From Actinomadura viridilutea (GTDB lineage Bacteria > Actinomycetota > Actinomycetes > Streptosporangiales > Streptosporangiaceae): a stretch of 64,000 nt of DNA. Shown in pieces: positions 51,256 to 59,568 of this stretch (positions within the stretch are counted from its first letter, which is position 1; every line of letters begins with the position of its first letter). The stretch is from the NCBI GenBank assembly GCA_003001795.1, contig PVNI01000002.1, forward strand, positions 434,001 to 498,000, given 5' to 3'. Both the position numbers and the translations under genes were made by a program. Below the pieces are notes generated by a model that saw only the letters and a list, made by a program, of their open reading frames with translations, was not told the DNA's origin and did no database searches.

Positions 51256-52606
51256 AGGCCCGGGTGCCGCCCCCGCCCGGGGCGGAGGTACGGTCGGCCT
51301 GGCTGGGCGCCTGCACGGACGTCTTCGCGGGGGTGCTGCCGTGCGGGCCCACCCACACCGACCGCTTCAGGGCGCTGCCCTTCACCCAGTCGTCCCACTT
51401 CATCTGCCAGTATCCCCACCCGTTGTCGGGCTTGAGCTCGCGCGAGCTGCCCGTCACCGTGACGGGGTCGCCCCGGTAGACGAAGTGGTAGAACCAGCGC
51501 GCGTCCTTCGGGCTGGCGTTGATGCATCCGTGGCTGACGTTCTCACGCCCCTGAGAGCCCACGGACCAGGGCGCGCTGTGCACGTACTCGCCGCTGTTGG
51601 AGATGCGGACGGCGTAGTAGACGGTCTGGCGGTAGTAGTCGGGGCAGCCGGGCCCGCAGCCCACCGTCGACGAGTCCATGATGACCGGGTTGCCCTTCTC
51701 CATGGTCAGGTGGACGCCGTTGGTGGTGGTGTACTTCTCGATGCCGCCGCGTCCCATGCTGATGGGCATGGTGCGCACCAGACGACCGTTGTTGTGCACC
51801 GTCATCCGGTACGTGTCCTCGTCGGCCCTGATGTCGTGCCGGTCGCCGATGCGGAAGGCGACGTCGAAGTTCCGCGTGCCGTACACCCCGTTGGCCGCGC
51901 GCACGCCACTCAGGTGCGCCAGCAACCGCACGTCGGTGTAGGACGGCCAGTAGGTCCTCGTGCGGAACACCACGCTCTGGTCGTCGAGCCAGTGCCAGGC
52001 GCCCTCCACCGGCCGGGACGAACGCAGCTCCAGCGCGCGCTCCACGGCCGCGCGGTCGGCCACCTCCCGCTCGAACCGCAGCACGATGGGCATGCCGACG
52101 CCCACGGTCTCCCCATTGTCGGGGGCGACGACGGCGGCGCCCAGCGTCCGTCCGGCCTTGGCCGTGCCGAAGTGGCTGACGACCGTGCGCGTCCTGCCGT
52201 CGCGGCCGAGCGCGGTGGCGACGACCGTGTAGTCGGTTCCCGGGTCGAGCGTCCAGCGGGAACGCCAGCGGTCGCGGTCGCCGTTGAGGACTCCCTCGAC
52301 GGGCGTGCCCTTGGTCGTCACCGTGACGTTCTCGATGGTGCCGTTGCGGGCGCGCACGTCGATGGCGCTGTCGGGCCGCAGCAGGGCGGTGCCGTCCTGA
52401 GGGGTCACGGACAGGTGGACGGCGTCGCGCGGGTTCGGCCCGCGCTGGGCGTCGTCGCAGGCGGCCGAGCCGACCGCCACCACGGCCGCCGCTCCCATCA
52501 GCAGCGCCGTCGTCCGCCGCCGGCCGTCCCCCGCCGGGCCGGGCCGTCGCCGGACGGCCGCGACGGGACGTCCGCGGCCCTTCGCTCCCCAGATACCGAC
52601 GCGCAC
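51242..52606 (-). CDS. L,D-transpeptidase lipoprotein
   Basis: 454 residues. Lipobox-like VGSAAC with Cys50, two Ig-like domains (about 60-150 and 155-255) and a YkuD catalytic domain (about 260-395) with catalytic Cys361 in SHGCINAS and a preceding conserved His (YVHSAPWS). It forms 3-3 cross-links in peptidoglycan, as in mycobacterial LdtMt2. A CGPGCPDYYR insert has two Cys that may form an extra disulfide. A basic Gly-rich tail closes the protein. GTG start. Confidence 0.92.
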   Translation of the reverse strand: MRVGIWGAKGRGRPVAAVRRRPGPAGDGRRRTTALLMGAAAVVAVGSAACDDAQRGPNPRDAVHLSVTPQDGTALLRPDSAIDVRARNGTIENVTVTTKGTPVEGVLNGDRDRWRSRWTLDPGTDYTVVATALGRDGRTRTVVSHFGTAKAGRTLGAAVVAPDNGETVGVGMPIVLRFEREVADRAAVERALELRSSRPVEGAWHWLDDQSVVFRTRTYWPSYTDVRLLAHLSGVRAANGVYGTRNFDVAFRIGDRHDIRADEDTYRMTVHNNGRLVRTMPISMGRGGIEKYTTTNGVHLTMEKGNPVIMDSSTVGCGPGCPDYYRQTVYYAVRISNSGEYVHSAPWSVGSQGRENVSHGCINASPKDARWFYHFVYRGDPVTVTGSSRELKPDNGWGYWQMKWDDWVKGSALKRSVWVGPHGSTPAKTSVQAPSQADRTSAPGGGGTRASNGD

Positions 52607-52681
52607 CGTGACCCCCCGATCGCCGTGTCACTCTGGGCAAACATTTCTCACGAATCGTGCACGACGATCATTATGCGGAAA

Positions 52682-52712
52682 GCCGGGACCCGTCCGGTAG
52701 ACGGATCCCGGC
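52682..52712 (-). terminator. terminator of ctaC-ctaD-ctaF operon
   Basis: GCCGGGACCCGTC (52682-52694) and GACGGATCCCGGC (52700-52712), 13 positions with one wobble, about 100 bases beyond the ctaF stop. Confidence 0.65.
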
Positions 52713-52811
52713 CCTCCACGGCTTTCTTTGCCGACCCCTGGAGCGATCGGCACGGCGCCATTGCGGGCGGCGGGCCGGGGATCGACCCCGCCGACCGCCG
52801 CCGCGTCCGCG

Positions 52812-53222
52812 TCAGTGCGAGAAGTGGCCCCGGTAGTACTCGAACACCAGGCCGATCGTGCTGAGCAGCGACGCGGCCAGCCCGGCGATCACCAGCCACC
52901 AGCCGAACACCAGGCCCAGCGCGACCGCCGCGGCCGACAGCGCCACGAACAGCGGCCACCAGCTGTGCGGGCTGAAGAAGCCCAGCTCGCCCGCGGCGTC
53001 GGCGATCTCACCCTCGGGGTCGTCCTCGTACAGCGGGCCGTTGTTGGCCTTCTCCAGCCGCCGGATCGTGAAGTGGATGTAGAACCCGACCAGGCCCGCG
53101 AGGCCGACGGACAGCGCCAGCGCGGTGGTGCCGGTCCAGTCCTTGGACCACAGCCAGTACACGATGTCGGTGACCAGGAAGAACACCGCGCATCCGTAGA
53201 ACATGAACGCCTGTACGCGCAT
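52812..53222 (-). CDS. ctaF: cytochrome c oxidase subunit IV (actinobacterial type)
   Basis: 136 residues with four membrane helices in two hairpins and the conserved central stretch GPLYEDDPEGEIADAAGELGFF (in parts) followed by SPHSWWPL. This small subunit is specific to actinobacterial aa3 oxidases. It begins six bases after the ctaD stop. Confidence 0.93.
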   Translation of the reverse strand: MRVQAFMFYGCAVFFLVTDIVYWLWSKDWTGTTALALSVGLAGLVGFYIHFTIRRLEKANNGPLYEDDPEGEIADAAGELGFFSPHSWWPLFVALSAAAVALGLVFGWWLVIAGLAASLLSTIGLVFEYYRGHFSH

Positions 53223-53228
53223 CGCCGG

Positions 53229-54893
53229 CTATCCCTTCGCCTCGGTGAGCTCGCGCTTGGCTCCGACGTGCGGGTGGTGCAGGTCGAACGCCGGACGCTC
53301 GGAGCGGATCCGGGGGATGGAGTTGAAGTTGTGCCGCGGCGGCGGGCACGAAGTCGCCCACTCCAGCGAGTTGCCGTAGCCCCACGGGTCGTCGACCTCG
53401 ACCCGCTTGCCCTTCTTCCAGGTGATGTAGACGTTGTAGAAGAAGGGCAGCATCGACAGGCCGAGCAGCAGCGAGAAGGCGGTGGACACCTGGTTCAGGC
53501 CGGTGAACTCCTCGGCGTAGTCGGAGTACCGGCGCGGCATGCCCGCGGCGCCCAGCCAGTGCTGCACCAGGAAGGTGCCGTGGAAGCCGAAGAACAGCAT
53601 CCAGAAGTGCACCTTGCCGAGCCGGTCGTTGAGCATCTTGCCGGTCCACTTCGGCCACCAGAAGTAGAACCCGGCGAACATCGCGAACACCACGGTGCCG
53701 AACACCACGTAGTGGAAGTGCGCCACCACGAAGTAGGAGTCGCTGAGTTGGAAGTCCATCGGCGGGGAGGCCAGGATGACGCCGGTCAGACCGCCGAACA
53801 GGAACGTCACCAGGAAGCCGATCGCCCACAGCATCGGCGACTCGAAGGTGAGCTGCCCCCGCCACATGGTGCCGACCCAGTTGAAGAACTTCACGCCGGT
53901 GGGCACCGCGATCATGAACGTCATGAACGAGAAGAACGGCAGCAGCACCTGGCCGGTGACGTACATGTGGTGCGCCCACACCGTCACCGACAGCCCCGCG
54001 ATGGAGATGGTGGCGAACACCAGGCCGATGTAGCCGAAGATGGGCTTGCGGCTGAACACCGGCAGGATCTCCGTCACGATGCCGAAGAACGGCAGCGCGA
54101 TGATGTAGACCTCCGGGTGCCCGAAGAACCAGAACAGGTGCTGCCACAGCAGCGTGCCGCCGTGCGCGGCGTCGAAGATGTGCGCGCCGAACTTGCGGTC
54201 GGCCTCCAGACCCAGCAGCGCGGCCGCCAGCGGCGGGAACGCCAGCAGGATCAGGATGGAGGTCAGCAGCACGTTCCAGGTGAAGATCGGCATCCGGAAC
54301 ATGGTCATGCCGGGCGCGCGCATGCACAGGATCGTGGTGATGAAGTTGACCGCGCCCATGATGGTGCCGAAGCCCGACATGGCCAGGCCCATCACCCACA
54401 GGTCACCGCCGATGCCCGGCGAGCGCACCGCGTCCGACAGCGGCACGTAGGCGAACCACCCGAAGCTGGCCGCGCCGCCCGGGGTGAGGAACCCCGACAG
54501 CGCGATCAGGCTGCCGAACAGGAACAGCCAGTACGCCAGCATGTTCATGCGCGGGAACGCCACGTCCGGCGACCCGATCTGCAGCGGCATGATGACGTTG
54601 GCGAACCCGGCGAACAGCGGGGTGGCGAACATGAGCAGCATCACCGTGCCGTGCATGGTGAACAGCTGGTTGAACTGCTCGTTGCTGACCACCTGCAGGC
54701 CCGGCTTGAACAGCTCCGCCCGCATCACCAGCGCCATGACGCCGCCGATGAGGAACATGAAGAACGAGGTGATCAGGTAGAGGTAGCCGATCACCTTGTG
54801 GTCGGTGCTGGACAGCCACGACGCGAGGATGCGCCCCTTGCTCGTGCGCGCGGCGGCGATCGGCGCGCTCGGTGCGTCACTGACGGTGGTCAC
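53229..54893 (-). CDS. ctaD: cytochrome c oxidase subunit I
   Basis: 554 residues, 12 helices. Catalytic subunit of the aa3 oxidase: haem a ligand His in [10 protein letters not shown], CuB ligands in FFGHPEVYI and the later AHHMY, and K- and D-channel residues present. The GTG start overlaps the ctaC stop as GTGA. Final electron acceptor of the bc1-aa3 chain, reducing oxygen to water. Confidence 0.97.
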   Translation of the reverse strand: MTTVSDAPSAPIAAARTSKGRILASWLSSTDHKVIGYLYLITSFFMFLIGGVMALVMRAELFKPGLQVVSNEQFNQLFTMHGTVMLLMFATPLFAGFANVIMPLQIGSPDVAFPRMNMLAYWLFLFGSLIALSGFLTPGGAASFGWFAYVPLSDAVRSPGIGGDLWVMGLAMSGFGTIMGAVNFITTILCMRAPGMTMFRMPIFTWNVLLTSILILLAFPPLAAALLGLEADRKFGAHIFDAAHGGTLLWQHLFWFFGHPEVYIIALPFFGIVTEILPVFSRKPIFGYIGLVFATISIAGLSVTVWAHHMYVTGQVLLPFFSFMTFMIAVPTGVKFFNWVGTMWRGQLTFESPMLWAIGFLVTFLFGGLTGVILASPPMDFQLSDSYFVVAHFHYVVFGTVVFAMFAGFYFWWPKWTGKMLNDRLGKVHFWMLFFGFHGTFLVQHWLGAAGMPRRYSDYAEEFTGLNQVSTAFSLLLGLSMLPFFYNVYITWKKGKRVEVDDPWGYGNSLEWATSCPPPRHNFNSIPRIRSERPAFDLHHPHVGAKRELTEAKG

Positions 54894-55723
54894 TGCTTGG
54901 CTCCCTGAGCCGCCTTGGCCTTGGCCTGGGCGATGAACTTCTGGTACTGCTCGGGCGTGACGACCCGCAGCTGGAACAGCATCCGGCTGTGGTCGACGCC
55001 GCACAGCTCGGCGCACCGGCCCTCATAGGTGCCGGTCTTGGTGGCGGTGAACTCGAACTCGTTCACATAGCCCGGCATCACGTCCTTCTTGTACAGCATC
55101 GCCGGGACCCAGAACGAGTGGATGACGTCGTTCGAGTGCAGCCTGATGCGCACGCGCTCACCGGACGGGACGGTCAGCACCGGCTTGTTGTCGGAGTCCG
55201 GGGAGACCGGCACGCCGACCACGGAGGCGACGGTGCGCTCCTTGCCGGAGGCGTCCTTCTCCTTGTAGTCGAACTGCCAGCTCCACTGGAAGCCGATGAC
55301 GTCGACCGTGACCGCCGGCGGCTTCTTGTTGTCGATCTTCTCGACGTAGTCCTGGTCGCGCGCCGTGAAGTAGAACAGCACGCCGATGATGACGAACGGG
55401 ACCGCCGTGTAGAGGATCTCGATCGGCAGGTTGTAGCGCACCTGAGGCGGCAGGTCGTCCGAGCGCTTGCGGTGGAACAGCACCGCCCAAATGATCAGGC
55501 CCCAGACGACGCCGCCGACGGCGAACGCCGCGATCCAGGAGCCCTGCCACAGCGTGAGCATGCGCTCGGCCTGCTCGCTGATCGGTTCGGGCATGCCCAA
55601 GCGCTTCACCTCGCCACTGCAGGCGGTGGCGGTCAACGCCAGCAGGCCCAGGGCCCCTGCGCTTTTCAACGCGCGGCGCCCGCGCACAGGCGTACGCCGC
55701 TCCCTAGAGCGGGTCGGACTCAC
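54890..55723 (-). CDS. ctaC: cytochrome c oxidase subunit II (lipoprotein)
   Basis: 277 residues. Signal peptide with lipobox LTATAC (Cys35), two membrane helices and a cupredoxin domain with the CuA site ([10 protein letters not shown] and [14 protein letters not shown]). It accepts electrons from QcrC. The GTG at 55723 has GGGAAGG seven bases upstream and gives a normal signal peptide; the GTG at 55780 has none. First gene of ctaC-ctaD-ctaF. Confidence 0.95.
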   Translation of the reverse strand: MSPTRSRERRTPVRGRRALKSAGALGLLALTATACSGEVKRLGMPEPISEQAERMLTLWQGSWIAAFAVGGVVWGLIIWAVLFHRKRSDDLPPQVRYNLPIEILYTAVPFVIIGVLFYFTARDQDYVEKIDNKKPPAVTVDVIGFQWSWQFDYKEKDASGKERTVASVVGVPVSPDSDNKPVLTVPSGERVRIRLHSNDVIHSFWVPAMLYKKDVMPGYVNEFEFTATKTGTYEGRCAELCGVDHSRMLFQLRVVTPEQYQKFIAQAKAKAAQGAKQ

Positions 55724-55848
55724 GGATTGCCTTCCCCACAGATGAAGCCCGGTCCTCCGGGCGGTCAGGTCGGTTGTCACACGTGCGAGGGACAGATTAG
55801 CGCGAGGGTCCCCGGAACCCCCGATCGGGTCCCGGTTACGCTCCTGGA

Positions 55849-57042
55849 GTGGCCATTTCCGACATGGGCACCGACGCCGCGCCCCCTTCCGAGATGGCCG
55901 GCGAGAGGGTCTACTTCGACGCCGCGTCCAGCGAGCCGCTCCACCCGGCGGCGCGCGAGGCGCTGCTGAGCGCGCTCGAATCCGGGTGGGCCGATCCGGC
56001 GCGGCTGTACGGTCTGGCGCGCGGCTCCCGGATCATGCTCGACCGGGCGCGCGCGCAGGTCGCGTCCGTGCTCGGCGTGCGCCCCGACGAGGTGTCGTTC
56101 ACCTCGTCGGGCACGCAGGCGGTGCATCTGGCGATGCTGGGCGCGCTGCGGGCCCGCCGCCGCGCGGGCCGGCACCTGGTGGTGAGCGCGGTGGAGCACT
56201 CCAGCGTGCTGCACACGGCCGAGGCGCACGAGCGCGAGGGCGGCGAGGTCACCGTCGTGGGGGTGGACCGGGACGGGCGCGTCGACCCCGCCGAGTTCGC
56301 CGCGGCGCTGCGCCCCGACACCGCGCTGGCCTGCCTGCAGTCGGCCAACCACGAGGTCGGCACGCTGCAGCCGGTCGCCGAGGCCGCCGAGGCGTGCCGC
56401 GCCGCGGGGGTGCCGCTGTTCGTGGACGCGGCGCAGTCCGTCGGCCGGGTGGACGTGCCGGACGGCTGGTCGCTGCTGGCCGCCAGCGCGCACAAGTGGG
56501 GCGGGCCGCCGGGCGTCGGCGTGCTGGTGGTGCGCAAGGGCGTGCGCTGGCGCTCTCCGCTGCCGGAGGACGAGCGCGAACGGCGGCGCGTGCCCGGGTT
56601 CGAGAACGTGCCCGGCGCGGTGGCGGCGGCGGCCGCGCTCGCGGCGCTGCGGGACGAGATGTCCGTCCGCGCGCCCCGTCTTTCCGAGCTGATCGGCCGT
56701 ATCCGGGACCGGGTGCCGCGTACGATCGAAGACGTACAGGTGGTCGGTCACCCGGAGCGGCGGCTGCCGCACCTGGTGACCTTCTCCTGCCTGTACGTGC
56801 CGGGCGAGGCGCTGCTGACCGAACTGGACCGCCTGGGTTTCGCGGTCTCGTCGGGAAGCTCGTGCACGGCCGATACGCTGCGTCCCAGCCATGTCCTGGA
56901 GGCGATGGGAGTGATCACCCATGGCAACGTGCGGGTGTCGCTTCCTCGCGACGCGCGCCCGGCCGACGTCGACCGGTTCCTTCAGGTGCTGCCAGACGCG
57001 GTCGCCCGGCTGCGCCGGGCCGCCGGAGCAAGCGTGGAGTGA
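55849..57042 (+). CDS. cysteine desulfurase family protein (NifS/IscS-like)
   Basis: 397-residue class V aminotransferase-fold enzyme releasing sulfur from cysteine as a persulfide. His117 (VEHSSV), the NHEVGTLQP block, PLP-binding Lys216 (SAHKWGGP) and active-site Cys339 (SGSSCTAD) are all in place. A TusA-like gene follows by less than 90 bp, so the pair probably forms a sulfur relay. The GTG at 55849 with TACGCT six bases upstream suggests leaderless translation; ATGs at 55864 and 55894 are alternatives. Confidence 0.92.
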   Translation: MAISDMGTDAAPPSEMAGERVYFDAASSEPLHPAAREALLSALESGWADPARLYGLARGSRIMLDRARAQVASVLGVRPDEVSFTSSGTQAVHLAMLGALRARRRAGRHLVVSAVEHSSVLHTAEAHEREGGEVTVVGVDRDGRVDPAEFAAALRPDTALACLQSANHEVGTLQPVAEAAEACRAAGVPLFVDAAQSVGRVDVPDGWSLLAASAHKWGGPPGVGVLVVRKGVRWRSPLPEDERERRRVPGFENVPGAVAAAAALAALRDEMSVRAPRLSELIGRIRDRVPRTIEDVQVVGHPERRLPHLVTFSCLYVPGEALLTELDRLGFAVSSGSSCTADTLRPSHVLEAMGVITHGNVRVSLPRDARPADVDRFLQVLPDAVARLRRAAGASVE

Positions 57043-57129
57043 CGCCCCGATGACCCCGCAGACGCCCCCGTGGCCCCGTCCCCCCCGTCCGGCGCCGCCG
57101 TCGCCGGCGACCGCGAGGCGGCCGCTCCG

Positions 57130-57444
57130 ATGAGGTTCCCCGGCCGTTCCCGTCGCGCCGCCCGGCGCGCGCAGCAGCCCCCCGCCGACCCGCCCGCCGC
57201 ACCGGCCGGGCCCCGGCCCGCGCTGGTCGTCGACGCGCTGGGCCGCAAGTGCCCCATCCCGATCATCATGCTGGCCGAGCGGATCCGCGAGGTCCCGGTG
57301 GGCGAGATCATCGCGGTGCTCGCCGACGACGTGGCCGCCCGGACCGACGTGCCCGCCTGGTGCCGCATGAAGTCGCAGGAGTTCGTCCGCGAGGAGCCCG
57401 TCGAACGCGGCGGTTGGGCCTTCCATATCCGCCGGATGTACTGA
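57130..57444 (+). CDS. TusA-family sulfur carrier protein
   Basis: 104 residues. The TusA fold begins at about 29 with LVVDALGRKCPIPIIML, carrying the sulfur-binding Cys41 in the Cys-Pro-x-Pro motif. A basic Arg/Ala/Pro tail precedes it. It likely accepts persulfide from the adjacent cysteine desulfurase and passes it on for tRNA thiolation or cofactor synthesis. The start may be the GTG at 57070, adding 20 residues; neither has a clear ribosome-binding site. Confidence 0.85.
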   Translation: MRFPGRSRRAARRAQQPPADPPAAPAGPRPALVVDALGRKCPIPIIMLAERIREVPVGEIIAVLADDVAARTDVPAWCRMKSQEFVREEPVERGGWAFHIRRMY

Positions 57445-57490
57445 TCCGCCGCATGTGCTGAGCGGGCCGATGCGCCGCGTGCGCCGCGAT

Positions 57491-57508
57491 GCGGGGCGCG
57501 CGCCCCGC
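57491..57508. terminator. 18-bp palindrome between tusA-like and adoK
   Basis: GCGGGGCGCGCGCCCCGC is a perfect palindrome in the gap between convergent genes, likely a shared terminator. Confidence 0.5.
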
Positions 57509-57598
57509 CGGTCCATGAGCAGACGGGCGCGAAAACGGATGCGCCCCGCCCTACGGCGCTCGTCGCGCGGTGCGGGCGGGGCGCTGCGGCCGTGTCCG

Positions 57599-58585
57599 TT
57601 ACGGGTTCGGGCAGGAGATGTGGGGGCGCACGTCGTCGGCGGCGGAGGCGCCGTAGGTCCCGGCCAGGCGCTCCAGGAACGCCGAGGTGGACAGGGTGTA
57701 CTCCTGCGGGCCCGCGGCCTCCAGGGCGTAGGCGGCGGTGACGTTGCCGACCTGGGCGGCGCGTTCCAGGGGCAGGCCCCACGCGACGGCCGTCAGGAAG
57801 CCGGCGCGGAAGGCGTCGCCGACGCCCGTGGGGTCGACGACCTTGGCGACGGGGACGGCGGGCACGTGCAGCCCTTCCTCGCCCTTGCGGTCGATGATCG
57901 CGCCCTTGGGGCCGAGGGTGGTCACCCGGACCTGGACCCGGTCCAGGAACTCCTGCTCCGACCAGCCGGTCTTCTCCTCGGCGAGGGCCTTTTCGTACTC
58001 GTTGCTGAACAGGTAGGCGGCGCCGTCGATGAGCCTGCGCACGTCCGGGCCGTCCATGCGGGCCAGCTGCTGGGACGGGTCGGCGGCGAACGGGATGCCG
58101 CGGGCGCGGCACTCGTCGGTGTGCCGCAGCATCGCCTCGGGGTCGTTCGGGCTGATCACCACCAGGTCGAGCCCGCCGACCCGGTCGGCGACCGGCTTCA
58201 GCTCGATGGAGCGCGCCTCGCTCATGGCGCCGGCGTAGAAGGTGGCGATCTGGTTCTGGTCCTGGTCGGTGGTGCACAGGAACCGGGCGGTGTGGTGCAG
58301 CTCGGACACGTGCACCGAGGCGGTGTCCACGCCGTGCCGTTCGAGCCAGGAGCGGTAGTCGGCGAAGTCGTCGCCGACCGAGCCCACCAAGATCGATTCC
58401 TTGCCCAGGCTGCCCATGCCGAAGCAGATGTTGGCGGCGATGCCGCCCCGCCGGATCTCCAGCTCGTCGACCAGGAACGACAGCGACACCCGATCGAGCT
58501 GATCGGGGAGCAGCTGGTCGGTGAACCGGCCGGGGAAGGTCATCAGATGATCGGTCGCGATGGAGCCTGTCACGGCGATGCGCAC
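57599..58585 (-). CDS. adoK: adenosine kinase (PfkB family)
   Basis: 328 residues, closely resembling mycobacterial AdoK: AVTGSIATDHLM at the start, RRGGIAANICFGMG, DFADYRSWL, SPNDPEAMLRHTDECR, AADPSQQLARM and DPTGVGDAFRAGFL with catalytic Asp. It phosphorylates adenosine to AMP for purine salvage. The GTG start has GAGGAGAG upstream. Neighbouring ErpA-like and Cta genes match the mycobacterial gene order, which favours AdoK over other PfkB sugar kinases. Confidence 0.9.
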   Translation of the reverse strand: MRIAVTGSIATDHLMTFPGRFTDQLLPDQLDRVSLSFLVDELEIRRGGIAANICFGMGSLGKESILVGSVGDDFADYRSWLERHGVDTASVHVSELHHTARFLCTTDQDQNQIATFYAGAMSEARSIELKPVADRVGGLDLVVISPNDPEAMLRHTDECRARGIPFAADPSQQLARMDGPDVRRLIDGAAYLFSNEYEKALAEEKTGWSEQEFLDRVQVRVTTLGPKGAIIDRKGEEGLHVPAVPVAKVVDPTGVGDAFRAGFLTAVAWGLPLERAAQVGNVTAAYALEAAGPQEYTLSTSAFLERLAGTYGASAADDVRPHISCPNP

Positions 58586-58758
58586 GGCGTCGCTCTCCTC
58601 GTGGTGTCGTCCGGCAGTGTCCGGCTGTCGCTCGACCCCATGGGGGGATCGCGGACGGTCAAGACTACTGCCCATGGCACCACGGGATCGGCCCGCGCTC
58701 CATCTCCGGCACGGAAGTAATTCGTAGGGACGGCGCCAATCCGCCGCCGGACGCGCGA

Positions 58759-58786
58759 CGGCCCGGACGACGCGTCGTCCGGGCCG
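58759..58786. terminator. 28-bp perfect palindrome
   Basis: CGGCCCGGACGAC-GC-GTCGTCCGGGCCG is a perfect palindrome 145 bases beyond the erpA stop and before adoK. Likely the erpA terminator. The rest of the 58586-58892 gap holds only a direct repeat of CGTGCGGGTCACCG. Confidence 0.6.
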
Positions 58787-58892
58787 CTCACGGGCGTTCG
58801 CGACGACCGCGCGTGCGCGTGCGGGTCACCGAGCAGGTCACGTGCGGGTCACCGTGCCGGCCGCGCGGTCGAGCGCGGCGCTCGGGCGCCGC

Positions 58893-58940
58893 GCGGGCCT
58901 AGTCGAACGCGGGCCCAGTCGAACGCGGGCCTAGTTGAAC
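58893..58940 (-). repeat. three 16-bp repeats spanning the erpA stop codon
   Basis: GCGGGCCTAGTCGAAC (58893-58908), with one-base variants at 58909-58924 and 58925-58940. The last copy contains the Phe-Asn-stop end of the ErpA-like gene, so the end of the gene has been triplicated downstream. Confidence 0.9.
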
Positions 58941-59293
58941 GAGTCGCCGCAGGCGCACGAGCCCGACGCGTTCGGGTTGTCGATCGTGAAGCCCTGCTTC
59001 TCGATCGTGTCGACGAAGTCGATGGTCGCGCCGTTCAGGTACGGGAGGCTCATCCGGTCGACCCGCACCGCCAGGCCGTTGAAGTCCTGGACCAGGTCGC
59101 CGTCCATCTGCCGCTCGTCGAAGAACAGCTGGTAGATCAGGCCCGAGCAGCCGCCCGGCTGCACGGCGACACGCAACGCCAGGTCGTCGCGGCCCTCCTG
59201 CTCCAGAAGGCTCTTGGCCTTCTCGGCGGCGGCGTCGGTGAGGATGACGCCCTGCTGCGTGGTCTCCTGCGTGGTCTCGCCTGAAACCGTCAT
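58931..59293 (-). CDS. erpA: iron-sulfur cluster insertion protein (ErpA/HesB family)
   Basis: 120-residue A-type carrier that delivers [2Fe-2S] or [4Fe-4S] clusters to apo-proteins. The three cluster ligands are Cys49 (PGGCSGL), Cys113 and Cys115 (GSCACGDSFN). The ATG has GGGAG upstream; the longer upstream frame is not homologous. It is divergent from nadA, whose product needs a [4Fe-4S] cluster, and mycobacteria have it at the same place (Rv2204c). Confidence 0.94.
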   Translation of the reverse strand: MTVSGETTQETTQQGVILTDAAAEKAKSLLEQEGRDDLALRVAVQPGGCSGLIYQLFFDERQMDGDLVQDFNGLAVRVDRMSLPYLNGATIDFVDTIEKQGFTIDNPNASGSCACGDSFN

Positions 59294-59522
59294 GTGTGTG
59301 GCTCCCGGGTTTCGCTTCGCCGCGCCCGCGGCGCAGTCTCGCATGTCCTTCGAGACGGGACGCGTCTGGTCTTCCGCGCCTCGACGTTCTTACGACAACG
59401 TACCTCGGCCCGTAGGCATTCCACGTGACGCCAGTGTGACACACGGGCCCGCGGCCGTTCCGGCTGCGGTGTGCGTCACACCCCTCCCCCGCAGATCCCT
59501 GTGCCCGATATGTGTGCGATTA

Positions 59523-59544
59523 TTAGTCGTCAAAGCGACGATAA
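59523..59544. promoter_or_regulatory. inverted repeat before nadA, candidate NAD-regulon operator
   Basis: TTAGTCGTC (59523-59531) and GACGATAA (59537-59544) mirror each other with a one-base bulge, around AAAGC. It sits ten bases before the AGGAGGG of nadA, where a repressor would block transcription. NrtR or another NAD regulator is a guess. Confidence 0.4.
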
Positions 59545-59568
59545 GTCCGTCGCAGGAGGGAGAGCGTC

